This document shows positions 39,890-52,479 of a stretch of 64,000 nt of DNA, piece after piece (positions within the stretch are counted from its first letter, which is position 1; each line of letters opens with the position of its first letter). Source of the stretch: Pinus tabuliformis (taxonomy: Eukaryota > Streptophyta > Pinopsida > Pinales > Pinaceae); the NCBI GenBank assembly GCA_031772625.1, contig CM062807.1:1144375007-1144439006 (forward strand), read 5' to 3'. The notes under the pieces were generated by a model that saw only the letters and a list, made by a program, of their open reading frames with translations, was not told the origin of the DNA and made no database searches. The translations under genes and the position numbers were made by a program.

Positions 39890-41085
39890 TTGATTATTAT
39901 TATTAATTTTATTTTTCAGTCGGCCTCTTGTCGTTGTTTTTTGTTTAGTTATGATTTTTTCCTTTCTTTTCCATGGAATTGTGAATGGGGAAAGGAAGAA
40001 CAAGTTCATTGTAGAGGCTGCCAAGACAATGATTCACGCATCAAATGGAAACATACGAGCGATTTTTGTGGCAATATGGTTCTCCCAGAAAGATGGAGTG
40101 GGTTATGAGGAGACTTTTTCTCCAGTCACCAATTGGTGAGGTTCTTATATGGCCTAAGGGCCTAAGCATAGACTTATCATGAGCGATTTGTGTTCAATAT
40201 GGAGGATTTTGCAAATTTTTAGGACATCTAAGATCGTGCCAGATGACTAGAAGAGCTTCCAGTTCGAAGGGACCAAAAAATCAAGAAGAAATGGAAGGAT
40301 CAACCTTCCAAGGGGATGCCATGAGTTGTGATTTCCAAACTAGATGCTCAAAGATGAGAGATATCTAGCAGCAATATGCACTTTATGAGGGGACCATTCC
40401 GAATATAGCATATGCTTCAATGACAGAGGGAGTAGCAATGGTAGGAGGATCTTCTTCAGTGAAAAAGGTAGTAGCTAGGATTACCACAGGAGGATATGAT
40501 TCACTGTAAAAGGGAGCACCCAGTCAAGGTGACTAGAAAGAATTTGTGGTGATGGATCTAGTGAAGGAAGCTAACCAATTTTTTGTTGAGCCAAGGCATT
40601 AGCAAATCATGTGTTGAGGTACCTATATATTAGTTGGCTATGGTTTGAGATATATCTCATGTGGTGAAGTGAGGTTACAAGGATATACACATTCCGATTG
40701 AGGATGGAGTGCAGAGGATAGAAAGAGCGCCTCAAGAGTGCTACTTCAAATTGGGATAAGATATGACATCCTATTTTAGCAAGAAGCAAACTTTTGTCAC
40801 ACTTAGTATAGCAGAAGTATAGTATAACACAACTAGTGCCATGGGTCAGGATGAAATGTGGCTTCAGAAGTTTTTTTGAAGGCTATTTTTTCAGATCAAA
40901 GCACATTTAGATCAAATATCACTTCATCTGAGACATGGTGCAGAGAGGAGCAGTGAATATCTAGTACATATCCACTAATGATCATATTGTTGACATTTTC
41001 ACCAATCTTATGTCTAGAGTGAATTTTGTATACTTCATAGAAAAGCTTGTCATGATGCAAAATGTCTCCCTCGTTGAGAGGGAGC
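39890..41085 (+). mobile_element. Ty1/copia fossil, remnants of RT start and RNase H
   Basis: 39951-40139 translates to '...IWFSQKDGVGYEETFSPVTN', the entry to copia reverse transcriptase. About 40560-40860 keeps the copia RNase H text ('NQFFVEPRH', 'VGYGLRYIS', 'YTHSDWGWSAEDRKS'). About 40930-41085 keeps the C-terminal tail that ends in a purine-rich GAGAGGGAG. The middle of pol is missing and many breaks are present. Old. Confidence 0.7.
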
Positions 41086-42523
41086 ATTGATGTCTTTGCA
41101 AGGATCAAGTAGACCATCTCTTGAGAATCCATGCTGATTTGGTTGGGTCTTGTTGATTTGACTAAGGGAGATGGATACATTCACTTGAGTTGCCTTGCTA
41201 ATTTGGTTGAGTCATGCTCATTTGACCAGGGATGAATGGCCTAGGGAAATCACAGGATTGGAAAAATCTTAGCCTAAGAAGCCATGAATGACCTTTACTA
41301 GTTCATGCTAACTTTACAAGAGGAGATACATGTAGTTCACATAAGAAGTGAGAAGGACTTTGGCTGGTCCATGCTAATTTAGCTAGGGGTTAATGGTTTA
41401 GGGGCAGATTATCTATTGAGAAGCCATGAAGGACTTTAGTTGGGTCATCCTGATTTGACTAGAGGATATTGATACATTTATCTGAGCAGTCATGTTAATT
41501 TGGCTAGACCATGTTGATTTCACCAAGGGTAAATGGCCTAGGATACTCACATTGCCTACTCTTGGATGGAGTGATCTATAGATGTGAATGTGAGGAGTCA
41601 TGTTTCCTACTCTAGGATGGAGTGATATATAGACGTGAATGTGAAAAGACACTACATCAACATAGAAAGCTAATGAACTTTTCTTTTGGAGGATAAATTT
41701 CAGCTAAGGAGAAATATATTCTGTAAAATCGGGAGGTATTCTCACATGCCTAAGTTGACCTAGAAGAATTATGAAGAATTAAAATGAAAATTTGATTTTT
41801 GAATGAAAAGTTAGCACAAAAAGGTCAATTTGTCCTAGGATGGTGAAGGGATGTGTCCCTTGGGTTATTTTACCCCCATTCGACAAGTACATATCAATGA
41901 TGTGTCATTACATTTTATTCACCAATGAAGAGAAAAAATATGAGCATGAAGACGTATATTTTCGAGATCATACTTCTATCCTTCTATCTCTCTCTTGCTC
42001 ATCCATGTGAAGGAGTATTTGACTGAGTTCTTATACAAGTTTGATTAACATTATTGGATAATCACATGTGTGAACAAGAGGATGAATTTGATTGCAGTTG
42101 TTGACCTATTTTAATTGTTTGATTGAGCTAATTTAATTGCATTTTGATCGAAATCTGTACTACAATTAACTACGGGGTTGACCACAAGGCCGAAATTTGA
42201 TCACATGAAGGTTGAACATGCCATGTTTACCAGTGTTGAATTTCTGATATTTTTCCTAGCTTGACCAATGTAGATTTATTGAAGATTGACCAGGTTTGAA
42301 TGGTACTTTGACTTGGATTATTGACAGATATTTCTAGAAAAAAATTGTTTATTTTGTAAACCTTGCTGAAGATTAATTTATCCTAGAAAATTTGTTGGGT
42401 TTTCTCCCAAGGTTGAGTTTACCGAGGTAAAATTTGTTATCTCTATTGCGCATGATTATCTTTCTATGATCTTTATTTTTTCGCTACATTTATTGTTAGT
42501 ATTTTCTAAAGTGTAATTGCTAA
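41086..42523 (+). repeat. LTR-like region after the copia fossil, with internal degenerate repeats
   Basis: It starts just after a polypurine-like GTTGAGAGGGAG and ends just before a primer-like TGATATCAGTGGC. Within 41110-41660 a degenerate motif of about 50 bases recurs (GCTAATTTGG.T.G..CATG.TGATTTGAC..AGGG), and CCTACTC..GGATGGAGTGAT occurs at 41555 and 41606. No coding. It could be the 3' LTR of the preceding fossil, the 5' LTR of the following one, or both decayed together. It does not match the LTR start at 46364. Confidence 0.4.
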
Positions 42524-42524
42524 A

Positions 42525-45500
42525 TGATATCAGTGGCATAGAACAATGCATGGAAATAATTAGGAAGTAATTATGTGGAAGAAAATTGCGTTTTACAATG
42601 CATCTTGTAAAACATTCAACACAAGTAAAGGGTACGCGATGGGAATGATACTCTGAAATATATTCTCCATTACCCCTTTTAAAGTACGGTCATGATTTAT
42701 TTACTTCTACTTATTGTGTTGCCTTGTCCAATGGAATGGCATGACTGAAGATGATATATTAGTAATTATACTGAAGAATGAGGAGCTAAGATATAAGACT
42801 CACTAAAGGTATTTATTGATCAGTCATACATTTCTAAGTACAAAGGACAAATGGTCGTTATAAGGAATAAAGATCTTGTTTGCAATGACACATTCAATTC
42901 ACTTACTCACTTAGACAAAACAAATTGCTAGGCTGTTGCGTACTAGTCATATTTGAATTTATCTTTGGGTGAGAAGTGAAATAACAAGATTTGGATCACC
43001 AGACTAGCAAACCCTGCACATGTTCCCGAATTTTACAATTTTAGAGAGACAGTTTATTATGTGCATCAAAATTTGATCCAAAAAATAGAGAGTGAAGAAG
43101 AACCTAGTCCCCTTGAGCCAACAAATACTATACCACAAAGTATCCACACAAGAAGGTCGATAATAAGCCCTTAGGATGAGTGGCAGGTGAAGCTCGCTCT
43201 TCACAATTTGAACTAGATTTCACCCTCATCGCTTGCATGGTGACATCGGTGATGGGTAGTGTGTGGTACCTAGATAGTGGAGCTTCATTCCATATGACCA
43301 AAAACAAAGAGTTCTTTAGTGACGGAGTAAAAGGACCTCCAGATGCACCTCGAGATGGGAGATCATGAGAGGTATAACGCGAATGGCATTGGTATTGTCA
43401 CCTTTTTAAAGGGAATCTAGTTCTCCCTTCACATTAAAATATGTCATGTATGTTTTAGGTTTGAAGAATAATTTGGTGTCAGTTTCCATGATGGAGGATC
43501 GTGGATACGATGTGATATTTAGCAAGGGAAGGGATTTCCTTTGTCACATAACATCAGGACAGGTGAAGTGGATCAGGGTTAGGGTGAAGAACCTATATAA
43601 ATTGGATGTAGAAGATTGTGATGTTTTGAGCACTAAAGCAGAGAGGGTGGAGACTCGAGACATTGGTGAGTTGTGGCATAGAAGATTGGGTCGCTTTCAC
43701 CACGAAGCTTTGAATATAATGCAGCAAGTTGCTACAGGACATCCCAAGGGTACATTAGAGTAGAGAGACACATGCAAAGGGTGTACATTAGGGAAGTACA
43801 CCAAATATTCCTTTCATGATAAATACAGTTGACGCAAGTGAACCTTGATAGAGTTCTCTCAAATGTGTGCGTACCATTCTCGATAGCATCCATGACCAAG
43901 CATAGGTATTATGTAATATTTGTTGATGATTTTGCTCATAATTGTTGGATTTTCTTCATGCATAAAAAATATCATACGTTCGCTAAATTTTGTCAATTTA
44001 AATCACTTGCCAAGAAAGCTAATAGAATGAAAGTTAAATCTCTTATAAATGATAACGGTGGAGAATGTGTGTCAAATGAATTCAAGAAATTTTGGGCATT
44101 AGAAGGAATTTGACGAGAATTAATAAATCCTCATAACCCACAACAGAATGGGGTGGCTAAAAGGAAGAACATAAGTATTTTTGGAGTGGCATAGGTGATG
44201 TTACATGATCAGGGTCTATCATTGCACTTGTGTGTTGAAGCATGCAACACAACTATTTATTGGCAGAATATAATCCCTCATCGAATTATCGGGATGAGTA
44301 CACCAAAAGAAGCTTCTCTAGGTAAGAAACCAGATGTGACACACTTCAGGATCTTTGGTTCATCATTCTACTATCATGTTACCAAGGATGCACGGAAAAT
44401 GCTAGAGCCAACAACTGAGTTGGGCATATTTGTGGGGTACATGGATACACCTCACAACTATCAGGTGTACCTGCCATCCAACATGATGACAGTGGTTCAT
44501 AGAGATGTGAATTTCGATGAAGAGAAGGCCATGAGATGTTCCCTTTAGAGGGAGCTCTAGTTACATATAGAGGAGGATCTTTTAGCTCCAAAGGAGGAAC
44601 CTCAAGATAATGTGGAGCAACCACATGCAGAGGAGTAGAGAGTGGAAGCACCCACTCATGCAAAGACTTCCAAACATGGAAGGAAGCACACCATAGAGGT
44701 TGAAAAATTGATGCATGATGCTAGAGAGAATGTGGGAGCATCCACAACACAACATAGGTAGAGGAGGTCACCAGATCGGTATATTGGCTACATGGCTATG
44801 ATGAGAGAGAGTGTAGAGATTGAGCCATCCTCATTTGAGGAATAATTGTAATAACCAGTCTTGGTTGATGTCATGGTTAAGGAGTATGACTCCATTATCA
44901 GACACAGTGTTTGGGACGTGGTCCCAAGACCAACAAACAAGTCAGTAGTGAGTTCCAAATGGCTTTACAAGGTAAAGCAAGCAGCAGACGGGAGTATGGA
45001 GAAACAAAAGGCTATACTTTTGGCCAGATGGTTCTCTTAGGTGGAAGGAATTGATTACGATGAGACCTTTGCTCCAGTAGCAAGGTACAAATCAATCAAA
45101 TCTATTCTAGTACTCTCAACATAGATGGGATGGAAGATACATTAGATGGATGTGAAGACAAAATTCCTTAACAACATGATTAAGGAATAAGTGTATATTG
45201 AGAAACGATAAGGATTTGAGACCTTCATCAGAGAGTCACATTTGTGCAGACTCAAGCACATGCTATATGGACTGAATCAAGCACCCCGTGCTTGGTACAC
45301 CATAATTGACAATTATTTCACTGGATTAGGTTTCACCAAAAGTGAAGCAGGTACGAACCTTTACCATATTGTGTTTGAATCTAAACTGTTGATTATAGTA
45401 TTATATGTCGATGATTTGATTTTGACAAGTGATGAGAAGTTGATAAAGTCTTGCAAAGAGGATGTTGCAAGAAAATTCAAGATTAAGGACCTGGGGTTCA

Positions 45501-46471
45501 TACATTATTTCCTTGGTATGGAAGTATGGAAAGGAGATGAGGAACTTTTTGTCTCTGAGGGAAAGTATGCCAATGAGATACTAAAGAAGTTCCACATGGT
45601 GAGCAGCAAACCCATGGATATTCCTCTAGCAGGTAACTGGAGGAAGGAGGATGCTATTTTAGGTGAAGTAGTGGAGGCTACTATTTATAGACAACTTGTG
45701 GGTTCACTTATGTATTTGGTGAACAAACGACCATACATGTGTTTTACAATTAACCAGCTTAGTCAAGCCATGGTTAAGCCAACCAAACTTTATTGGAAGG
45801 CAGCTAAACATGTGTTGAGATACCCCATAGGCACCACTCAGTTTGGCCTTTGGTACAGATAGACAGAGGGAGTGAAGATTCAAGGATTCACAGATGAATA
45901 TTGGATATGGATCGCATCCAATAGGAAGAGAACATTAGGGGGAATCTTCAGTATTGGGTCAGCAATAGTTTCTTGGTATAGCGGGAAGCAGAGATCAGTT
46001 GTACTAAGTTCAACAGAAGCATAGTACATGGTTGCTAGTCAAGAATCTTTTGAATCTATCTGGATGAGGAATATACTTGTTGGGTTGTTTGGTCAGCAGA
46101 TAGATTCTACAATGATTTACTGTGACAACCAGAGTTGTATCAAACTCTCTAAAAATCAAGTTTTTCATGATCGGTCCAAGCATATCGACATCCTATATCA
46201 CCATCTATGAGATTGTATGCAGAGGAGAATCATGTTGTCAAAGTACATTCCTATAGAGGATAAGGATGAAAATATTTTGACAAAGGCATTTTCAAGATGC
46301 AAATTCAAGTTTCACAGAGGCAGGATCGGGGTAGAAGATAAGCCTTTTCTTGTTGAGAGGGAGTGTTGAAAAATGCAACAAGATAATCCTAATTTAATTT
46401 TGTCCCTTAATTAAATTAGGAATTAAATTCTAATTCTAATTCTCATAGAAACTTGTAATAGTTAACTAAGG
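42525..46471 (+). mobile_element. Ty1/copia fossil, nearly full internal region, 3' LTR truncated
   Basis: Primer-like site at about 42525-42541; gag remnants to about 43170; protease 'WYLDSGASFHMTKNKEFFS' (43180-43368); GAG-pre-integrase 'LWHRRLGRFHHEALNIMQQV' (43446-43763); integrase (43829-44548) with 'NDNGGECVSNEFKKF'; reverse transcriptase (about 44860-45862) with 'YGLNQAPRAWY' and 'LYVDDLILTS'; RNase H (about 45890-46360) with 'YCDNQSCIKLSKNQVFHDRS'. A purine-rich tract precedes the 3' LTR start TGTTGAAAAATGC at 46364, which is cut at 46471 by the next element. About ten or more breaks; an old copy. Confidence 0.85.
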
Positions 46472-47074
46472 TTTTTTTTTTTTTTTTTGTAAATAAGATA
46501 TTATATTACTTGGTAAACTGACAAATTACAAAAAAGGGTTGTGTGCGAAACAACCCATCACAAGACCTAGATGAAAATCTAGTGTTGGTCATAGCATAGG
46601 CTAAATTTACAGTACTATCTAGACAAAAGAAGGAGCGTACTACAAAAGTGAAGTAGAGAGGTAATCTCATTACAACATTTCAGAATTTGAGAAATTAGAA
46701 GCCTAGAAATGAGAAGAACGCCATATGGCAGCTGACCATCCAGATATTTTTATCCTCTGCGACAGACAAACTTTTTTGGAGGCAGAAGAACATACACATG
46801 GGAATACAAATAGAAAAGGAAGTGTACACCTCCCCTACTTGGACCAGGGGTGGAGCCATGAGAGAACCTGAGTTACAGGAATACAGGGGGAACCAGAGAG
46901 CGAGGGGAAAACTGAGGAGGGAAAAGGCAGTGAGAAGAATTAGAGGGAGAAGGGGGAAGGTGAATTTATAGAGGCCATGAGGAGGAGAGAGATCAAAATG
47001 AGGGAGAGGGGATGAGAAGGGGAAGCATGCAGAGATCTCAGGAGGGGAGAAGGAGTAATGGCAGAGCAGAGAGG
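46472..47074 (-). mobile_element. 3' end of a poly(A)-tailed retroposon (LINE or SINE-like), truncated
   Basis: A run of 17 T at 46472-46488 is a poly(A) tail in minus sense and interrupts the copia 3' LTR. The minus-strand sequence upstream ends '...TAATATAATATCTTATTTAC' before the tail, as plant LINE ends often do. The body holds a pyrimidine-rich stretch and a TATAAATTCACC string. The 133-codon frame here (46695-47096) is low-complexity and not convincing. The other end is cut by the copia LTR at 47075. Confidence 0.5.
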
Positions 47075-47536
47075 TGTAGGTTTTAACCCTGTACAAAAAT
47101 TACCTGCATACAAATTCTAAAACACATAAAATAAACAATGCGAGAGCATAACACATAAAACACATATAAACAGAGATTTTCCCCTGGATCCCAAAACTGG
47201 GACTATCAACTTGATTTTTCATTATGTTCCTTTCAATGTTACAATACATATTCATACATGCCGAAGCATCCAAACTATGGACCGAAAACCATCGCGTCCA
47301 AAACCATGGACTGAAAACCATTGCATCCAAAAACATGTGCAAAAATCATGCACAAAACCATATGTGGGTCTGCCCAACCTAACATAGGGTCCAAAACCAA
47401 AATTTTCCAGGGCGCTGCCCCAAACCCCATAGAGTGGGGTTACATGCACCCCTCAAATCCCTTGTGACGCCCCCCGTTACGTAATCGGCGCAAGACTACA
47501 TGGGCTAGTCATGTAAAGAATATAACACAACCCAAC
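47075..47536 (-). repeat. 3' LTR (462 bp) of the minus-strand copia element
   Basis: In element sense it runs from TGTTGGGTTGTG (47536) to ...AACCTACA (47075). The first 198 plus-strand bases match 51595-51792 with few differences. A clear target duplication cannot be read because the partner LTR is incomplete. Confidence 0.85.
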
Positions 47537-50500
47537 ATTCTTCCACTTGTTGTTTTCTTTCCACAGGGGGTTGCAAGAGAGCTTAGTCATTTAATCAGCC
47601 CTGCAATGCCCATTGTTTCTCTACACCAAGAGAACTTCTCAGAGCTCATATATTTTGTCAATGCATCTGTAGTATTCTTCAAAGTGTCCACCTTTACCAG
47701 CAACACCTTTTTGTCTTCTATCATATCCCTCACAAAGTGATACTGAACATCGATGTGCTTTGTATTTGAATGATATGCAGGGTTCTTTGCCAAGAAAATT
47801 GCACTTTGGCTGTCATAGTCTATCCTTATAGCTTCCTGTACTAACCCCATACTTGAACACAATCTCTGCAACCAAACTGCTTCCTTGCTTGTTGAGTGGC
47901 TACCATGTATTCTGCCTCTGTAGTTGATAGTGCCACTACAGATTGTTTCTTACTCATCCAACTGACTGGAGCTCCAAATAGGCTAAACACATACCCACTT
48001 GTAGATCTTCTCTGATCGAGATATCCAAGCCAGTCTGCCATCAACAAAACCATGAATATCCAACATTTTGTCCAATCCTAGTCTTCCTTGGTAGCACAAA
48101 CCATATTCACTAGTGCCACGCAAATACCTGAAAACACGCTTCACTACTATCCAATGCTCCTTTCCTAGTTTTGACATAAACCTACTCAATACTCCCATTG
48201 AATGTGCAATGTTTGGTCTAGTACAGACCATTGCATACATCAGGCTACCGACTGCATTTGCATATGGAATAGGGGACATGTCCTCTTCCTCTTCTTGTGT
48301 CTTGGGACACTGTTTAGCAGATAACTTTACACCTACAGGAATAGGAAGCTTCACCGGTTTACTATCCTGCATATTAAATCTTTGCAATATTGTCTCAACA
48401 TACTTCCTCTGGTTTAACCATAGCTTCCTCTTTGCCCGATCTCTTTTAATTTCCATGCCCAAAATATAGTTTGCAGCACCAAGATCTTTCATGTCGAATT
48501 TAGAGGACAATTGGGTCTTCAAATCCTCGATAATTTCTTTGTCATTTCCAACGAGCAACATATCATCCACATATAAGACCAAATAAATAACACGGTCACC
48601 AATTAATTTAAAATACAAACAGTGATATGCTTTGCTTCTGGTGAAGCCAAGTCCCCATATAAATGTATCAAATTTCTCATACCACATCCTTGGTGGTTGT
48701 TTTAACCCATACAGGGACTTCTTTAACTTGCATACCAGTTTTTTCTTACCCTTCACTGCAAAGCCTTAAGGTTGCTTCATGTAGATATCTTCTTCCAAAT
48801 CATCGTGAAGAAATGTTGTCTTCACATCTATCTGTTCTACCTCAAAATCAAAAGTAGCAACAATAGATAAAAGTAATCTAATAGAAGCTACCTTGGCAAC
48901 AGGAGAATAACCTTTTTCTATCAACCGAGCTTGTATTTCTCCACCTTTCTTTCTGCATTTGTCTTCTTCTTGAACACCCATTTGCTGCCAATGGGTTTCC
49001 TTCCAGCCGACAACTCCACTAGATCCCAAGCCTCATTTTTGTGCAGAGATGCCATTTCATCAACCATGGCATCTTTCCAGAGTTTTCCATCCTCTGAATC
49101 TACTGCTTCCTCCACAGTTCTGGGATCATCATCAGTAATAGATAAAGAAAAATTTGAACAGAAAGCAGATGGACTATACCTTTCTGGCTGCCTTCTTTCT
49201 CAAACTGATCTTCTCGCACCTAGAGTTTGTGGCTCTTCATCTTCTGATTCCTCCTCTGCTGTAGAGTCTGATTCTTCCTCCTTTAGCTCAAACTCTATCT
49301 TTTCCGGTTCCTTTGGTTGGACTTCATGTTTAATAACATCTTTCACCTCTCTGAACACCACATCTCGGTTGTACACAGCCTTCCTTGTTACTGGGTTCCA
49401 AATATTATAAACCTTTAAACCATCCTTATACCAATAAATATGCACTTTTCAAATTTACTATCCAACTTGGTTCTTTTATCCTTTGGAACATGTACATATG
49501 CATCACATCCAAATACCCTCAGATGTGAAAGAGAAGGTTTCTTACCTATCCATACCTCTTGTGGAGTCTTATCTTCCAATGCTGATGAAGGTGATCTATT
49601 GACCAGGTAACATGCAGTCTCCACCCCCTCTACCAAGAATTCTTGTCCTAACCTGGCACCATTGAGCGTGCTTCCTGCCCTTTCCATCAACGTCTTGTTC
49701 ATTCTTTCCGCAACTCCATTTTGCTGAGGTGTATATGGAGTAGTCTTCTACCATGCTATACCACACTTCTTACAGAATTGTTCAAATTCCTTACTACAAA
49801 ACTCTCCACTGTTATCTGTCCTCAACACATTTATCTTCTTCTCTGTCTGGTTTTCCACTAGAGCCTTAAATTCTTTAAACCTGTCAAAGACTTTAGGTAT
49901 CTTCTTAAAGAAATATATCCATGTATTCTTTGAGAAGTCATCTATAAATGATACATAGTACACAGATTTACCCAGTATGGAACCTTCACAGGTACAAACA
50001 CATCACTATGCACAAGCTCTAATGTATGTTTCGCCCTCTTACCACTAGCGGGGAAACTCACCCAATTCTGCTTCCCATATACACAATTTTCACAGAAATC
50101 AAAATCCAAAGAGCTATTACTCATACCTTCTACCATACCTTTACCATGAAGTATGTGAAGGCCCTTCTCTCTAATATGTCCAAGCCTTTGATGCCATAGC
50201 ATGGTCTTCTCTCTAGAGACCACTAGATTTTCTGCTCCACTTTCAGGAACCACAGAACTGTTGCATCCATCAATAATAGTGCTACCTTGCAGCTTGTATA
50301 GAGTTCCAATCTGAAATCCCCCCACCAATACAAGTGCTCCTCGAATAATTTTGCAAGTATCCTTCTCGAACACTGTTTTTACACTTGCATCATCCAACTT
50401 GCTTACAAAAATTAGATTTCTAGCCAATGCAGGAATATGCAGAACACCCGGAAGTGTTCTAACCCTTCCACCTTGCAACTTCAACTTTACTTTTCTGCGA

Positions 50501-51594
50501 CCAACGATTCTAGCCTTCCTGTCATCCCCCAAGAAGACATTACAATTTACCACCATCATATTTCTCATACTTTCAGAACCACTCTCTATGGGGAGTGAAG
50601 TGAAAGGATGCACCTGAGTCAATCAACTATGCCTCATGATCTACATGTGTACTTGAAGAAGCCAAGTACACATCCCCACCTTCATCTGAGGTGGTTTTCA
50701 GCTCTACAGAAGGAGAATCATCAGATCCCTTTCCTTTGTCAGGAGCTTTAGATTTACAATCCCTTTTATAGTGCCCTTCCTTTCTGCATTTCCAACACAC
50801 CACCTTTATAGGTTTTCCTGGAGATTTAGATCTCCCACTCGATGACTTATTTTTGTTTCCGTTCTGCGACCATCCTCGTACAGACAAGGCATCACCATTC
50901 TGGCTCTCCATATTTTTTCGTCTCATCTCCTCCGTCAGAAAGGATGAGACTATTTCATCAAACTGCAAGGCAGTTGCATGGGAACCTATTGCAACAACTA
51001 GACTATTCCACGAATCTGATAGAGAACACAACAAACTGATGCACTTATCTTCATCTGAAATTTTAATATCAACAGATAATAACTCATTTACCACAGTATT
51101 AAATCCGTTAAGATTTTCTGTCACCAAGTCTCCATCTTTCATCCTCAAGTTATACAACTTTTATGTAGGAAGATTTTATTCACCAAAGACTTAGACTGGT
51201 ACAAAGTCCCTAACTTGTCCCACAAAGCCTTCATCGTAGCTTCCCCTGATACATTCAGCAATACTAAATTTGAGACACACAATTGTATTATGCTCTTAGC
51301 CTTCCTATCCAACTTCTTCCATTCTTCATCGGACACCCCCGTTGGTTTAGTACCTAGATCTACCATGACCCACTGATCCTTATCCACCAACAGATCATCC
51401 ATCTTGAGTTTCCATAACTCAAAACTCAGACCATTAAATTTCTCGATCTCTATCTTTCCAGTGCTCGCCATCCTCTTTCACCACTAGAATCCATCCCACA
51501 TATCTCCCACTGAATAGGGTCTACCACAGGTCCAAGCGAAACCCCTCAGCAACAAAGGCGTTCCCTTAAAGCCAAAAACAGCTCTGATACCAAA

Positions 51595-51792
51595 TGTAGG
51601 TTTTAACCCCATACAAAAATTACCTGCATACGAATTCTAAAACACATAAAATAAATAATGCGAGAGCATAACACATAAAACACATATACATAGATATTTT
51701 CCCCTGGATCCCAAAACCGGGACTACCAGCTTGATTTTTCATTATGTTCTTTCAATGTTACAATACATATTTATACATGTCGAAGCATCCAG
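51595..51792 (-). repeat. Incomplete 5' LTR of the minus-strand copia element
   Basis: Homologous to 47075-47270, ending at GTCGAAGCATCC; the remaining 260 or so bases expected are replaced by unrelated sequence. Deletion or recombination after insertion is the simplest reading. Confidence 0.8.
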
Positions 51793-52479
51793 ATGGGTTG
51801 ATGGGTGAATCTTTCCAGACAATATCCATTGGTTCATTGTCGGGAGTGGTAACAACTGCATCATCCAACTTTCTTTTCTTTTCCTTTTGATGACAACTTT
51901 GTTATCTTTCTTCTCAATCTGGGGTCCAAATTCTCTTCTCAGGTGAAAAATTGAATCACTTTGTGTTGCTTGAATGAGATAAATTGTGATTTGCATGTAC
52001 AAGCCGACAAAGCCATTCAAAACCAATAAAGAAATCTAATTCATAATCACTATGTTTTTGGTAATTTGTTGTGTTTTCTCCTAACTGTTGCAATACCACG
52101 GAGTCTTCATCCTTTGCTTCTCTTCATTTCCAAGATCACATTTTTTCTTTGTAGAGCTTCCATGACGAGATCATCTAATGTGTTGAAATTGCATTGAACC
52201 CTCTTACCCAATTGTTGTGCTTGTTTCAAACTAAATTACCTGGAGCGGCTGTATTTTTCACAAAGTGCTGCAACTCTCCCTTTCAATTCTTTGAAAATTG
52301 TTGCAAATTTACAAGTCTTTAAGTTTTTTCTGAAAATGTATGCATTCATCATTTTTTGTGTAAAGCTTGTTTCCTATTTTTCATCATAAGAGGTTTTTAA
52401 ATATCACCACTTCTCCATTGTTGTATAAAACAAGTTGTTTCAAAACCATAAATTATTCACTACTGCAAAAAGCAAAAAC
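51793..52479. other. Unassigned stretch between the copia element and the decayed coding region
   Basis: No domain was recognised. A 94-codon minus frame (51742-52026) mixes LTR sequence with basic text ('KKDNKVVIKRKRKESW') and is not convincing. The region could be the leader of the decayed plus-strand coding region that follows. Confidence 0.4.

Larger units (their letters stand above)
47075..51792 (-). mobile_element. Ty1/copia element (Tork/TNT1-like), broken, 5' LTR incomplete
   Basis: LTR parts at 47075-47536 (3') and 51595-51792 (5', incomplete) match closely. A tRNA-iMet primer site lies at 51581-51592 (minus TGGTATCAGAGC) and a short purine tract abuts the 3' LTR (minus GTGGAAGAA). 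Gag 51471-50627 has 'KFNGLSFELWKLKMDDLL' and a CCHC knuckle 'CWKCRKEGHYKRDC'. Protease follows, then integrase ('LWHQRLGHIREKG', 'FIDDFSKNTWIYF', 'RTDNSGEFCSKEF'), RT ('SLYGLKQPPRMWY', 'LYVDDMLLVG') and RNase H ('ALSTTEAEYM', 'HSNTKHIDVQYHFVRD'). It has about six breaks; younger than the copia fossil at 42525. Confidence 0.92.

Noticed and set aside
46695-47096. 133-codon minus-strand frame
   Set aside because: Pyrimidine-rich low-complexity sequence in a poly(A)-tailed retroposon fragment, ending in copia LTR sequence; no conserved motif.
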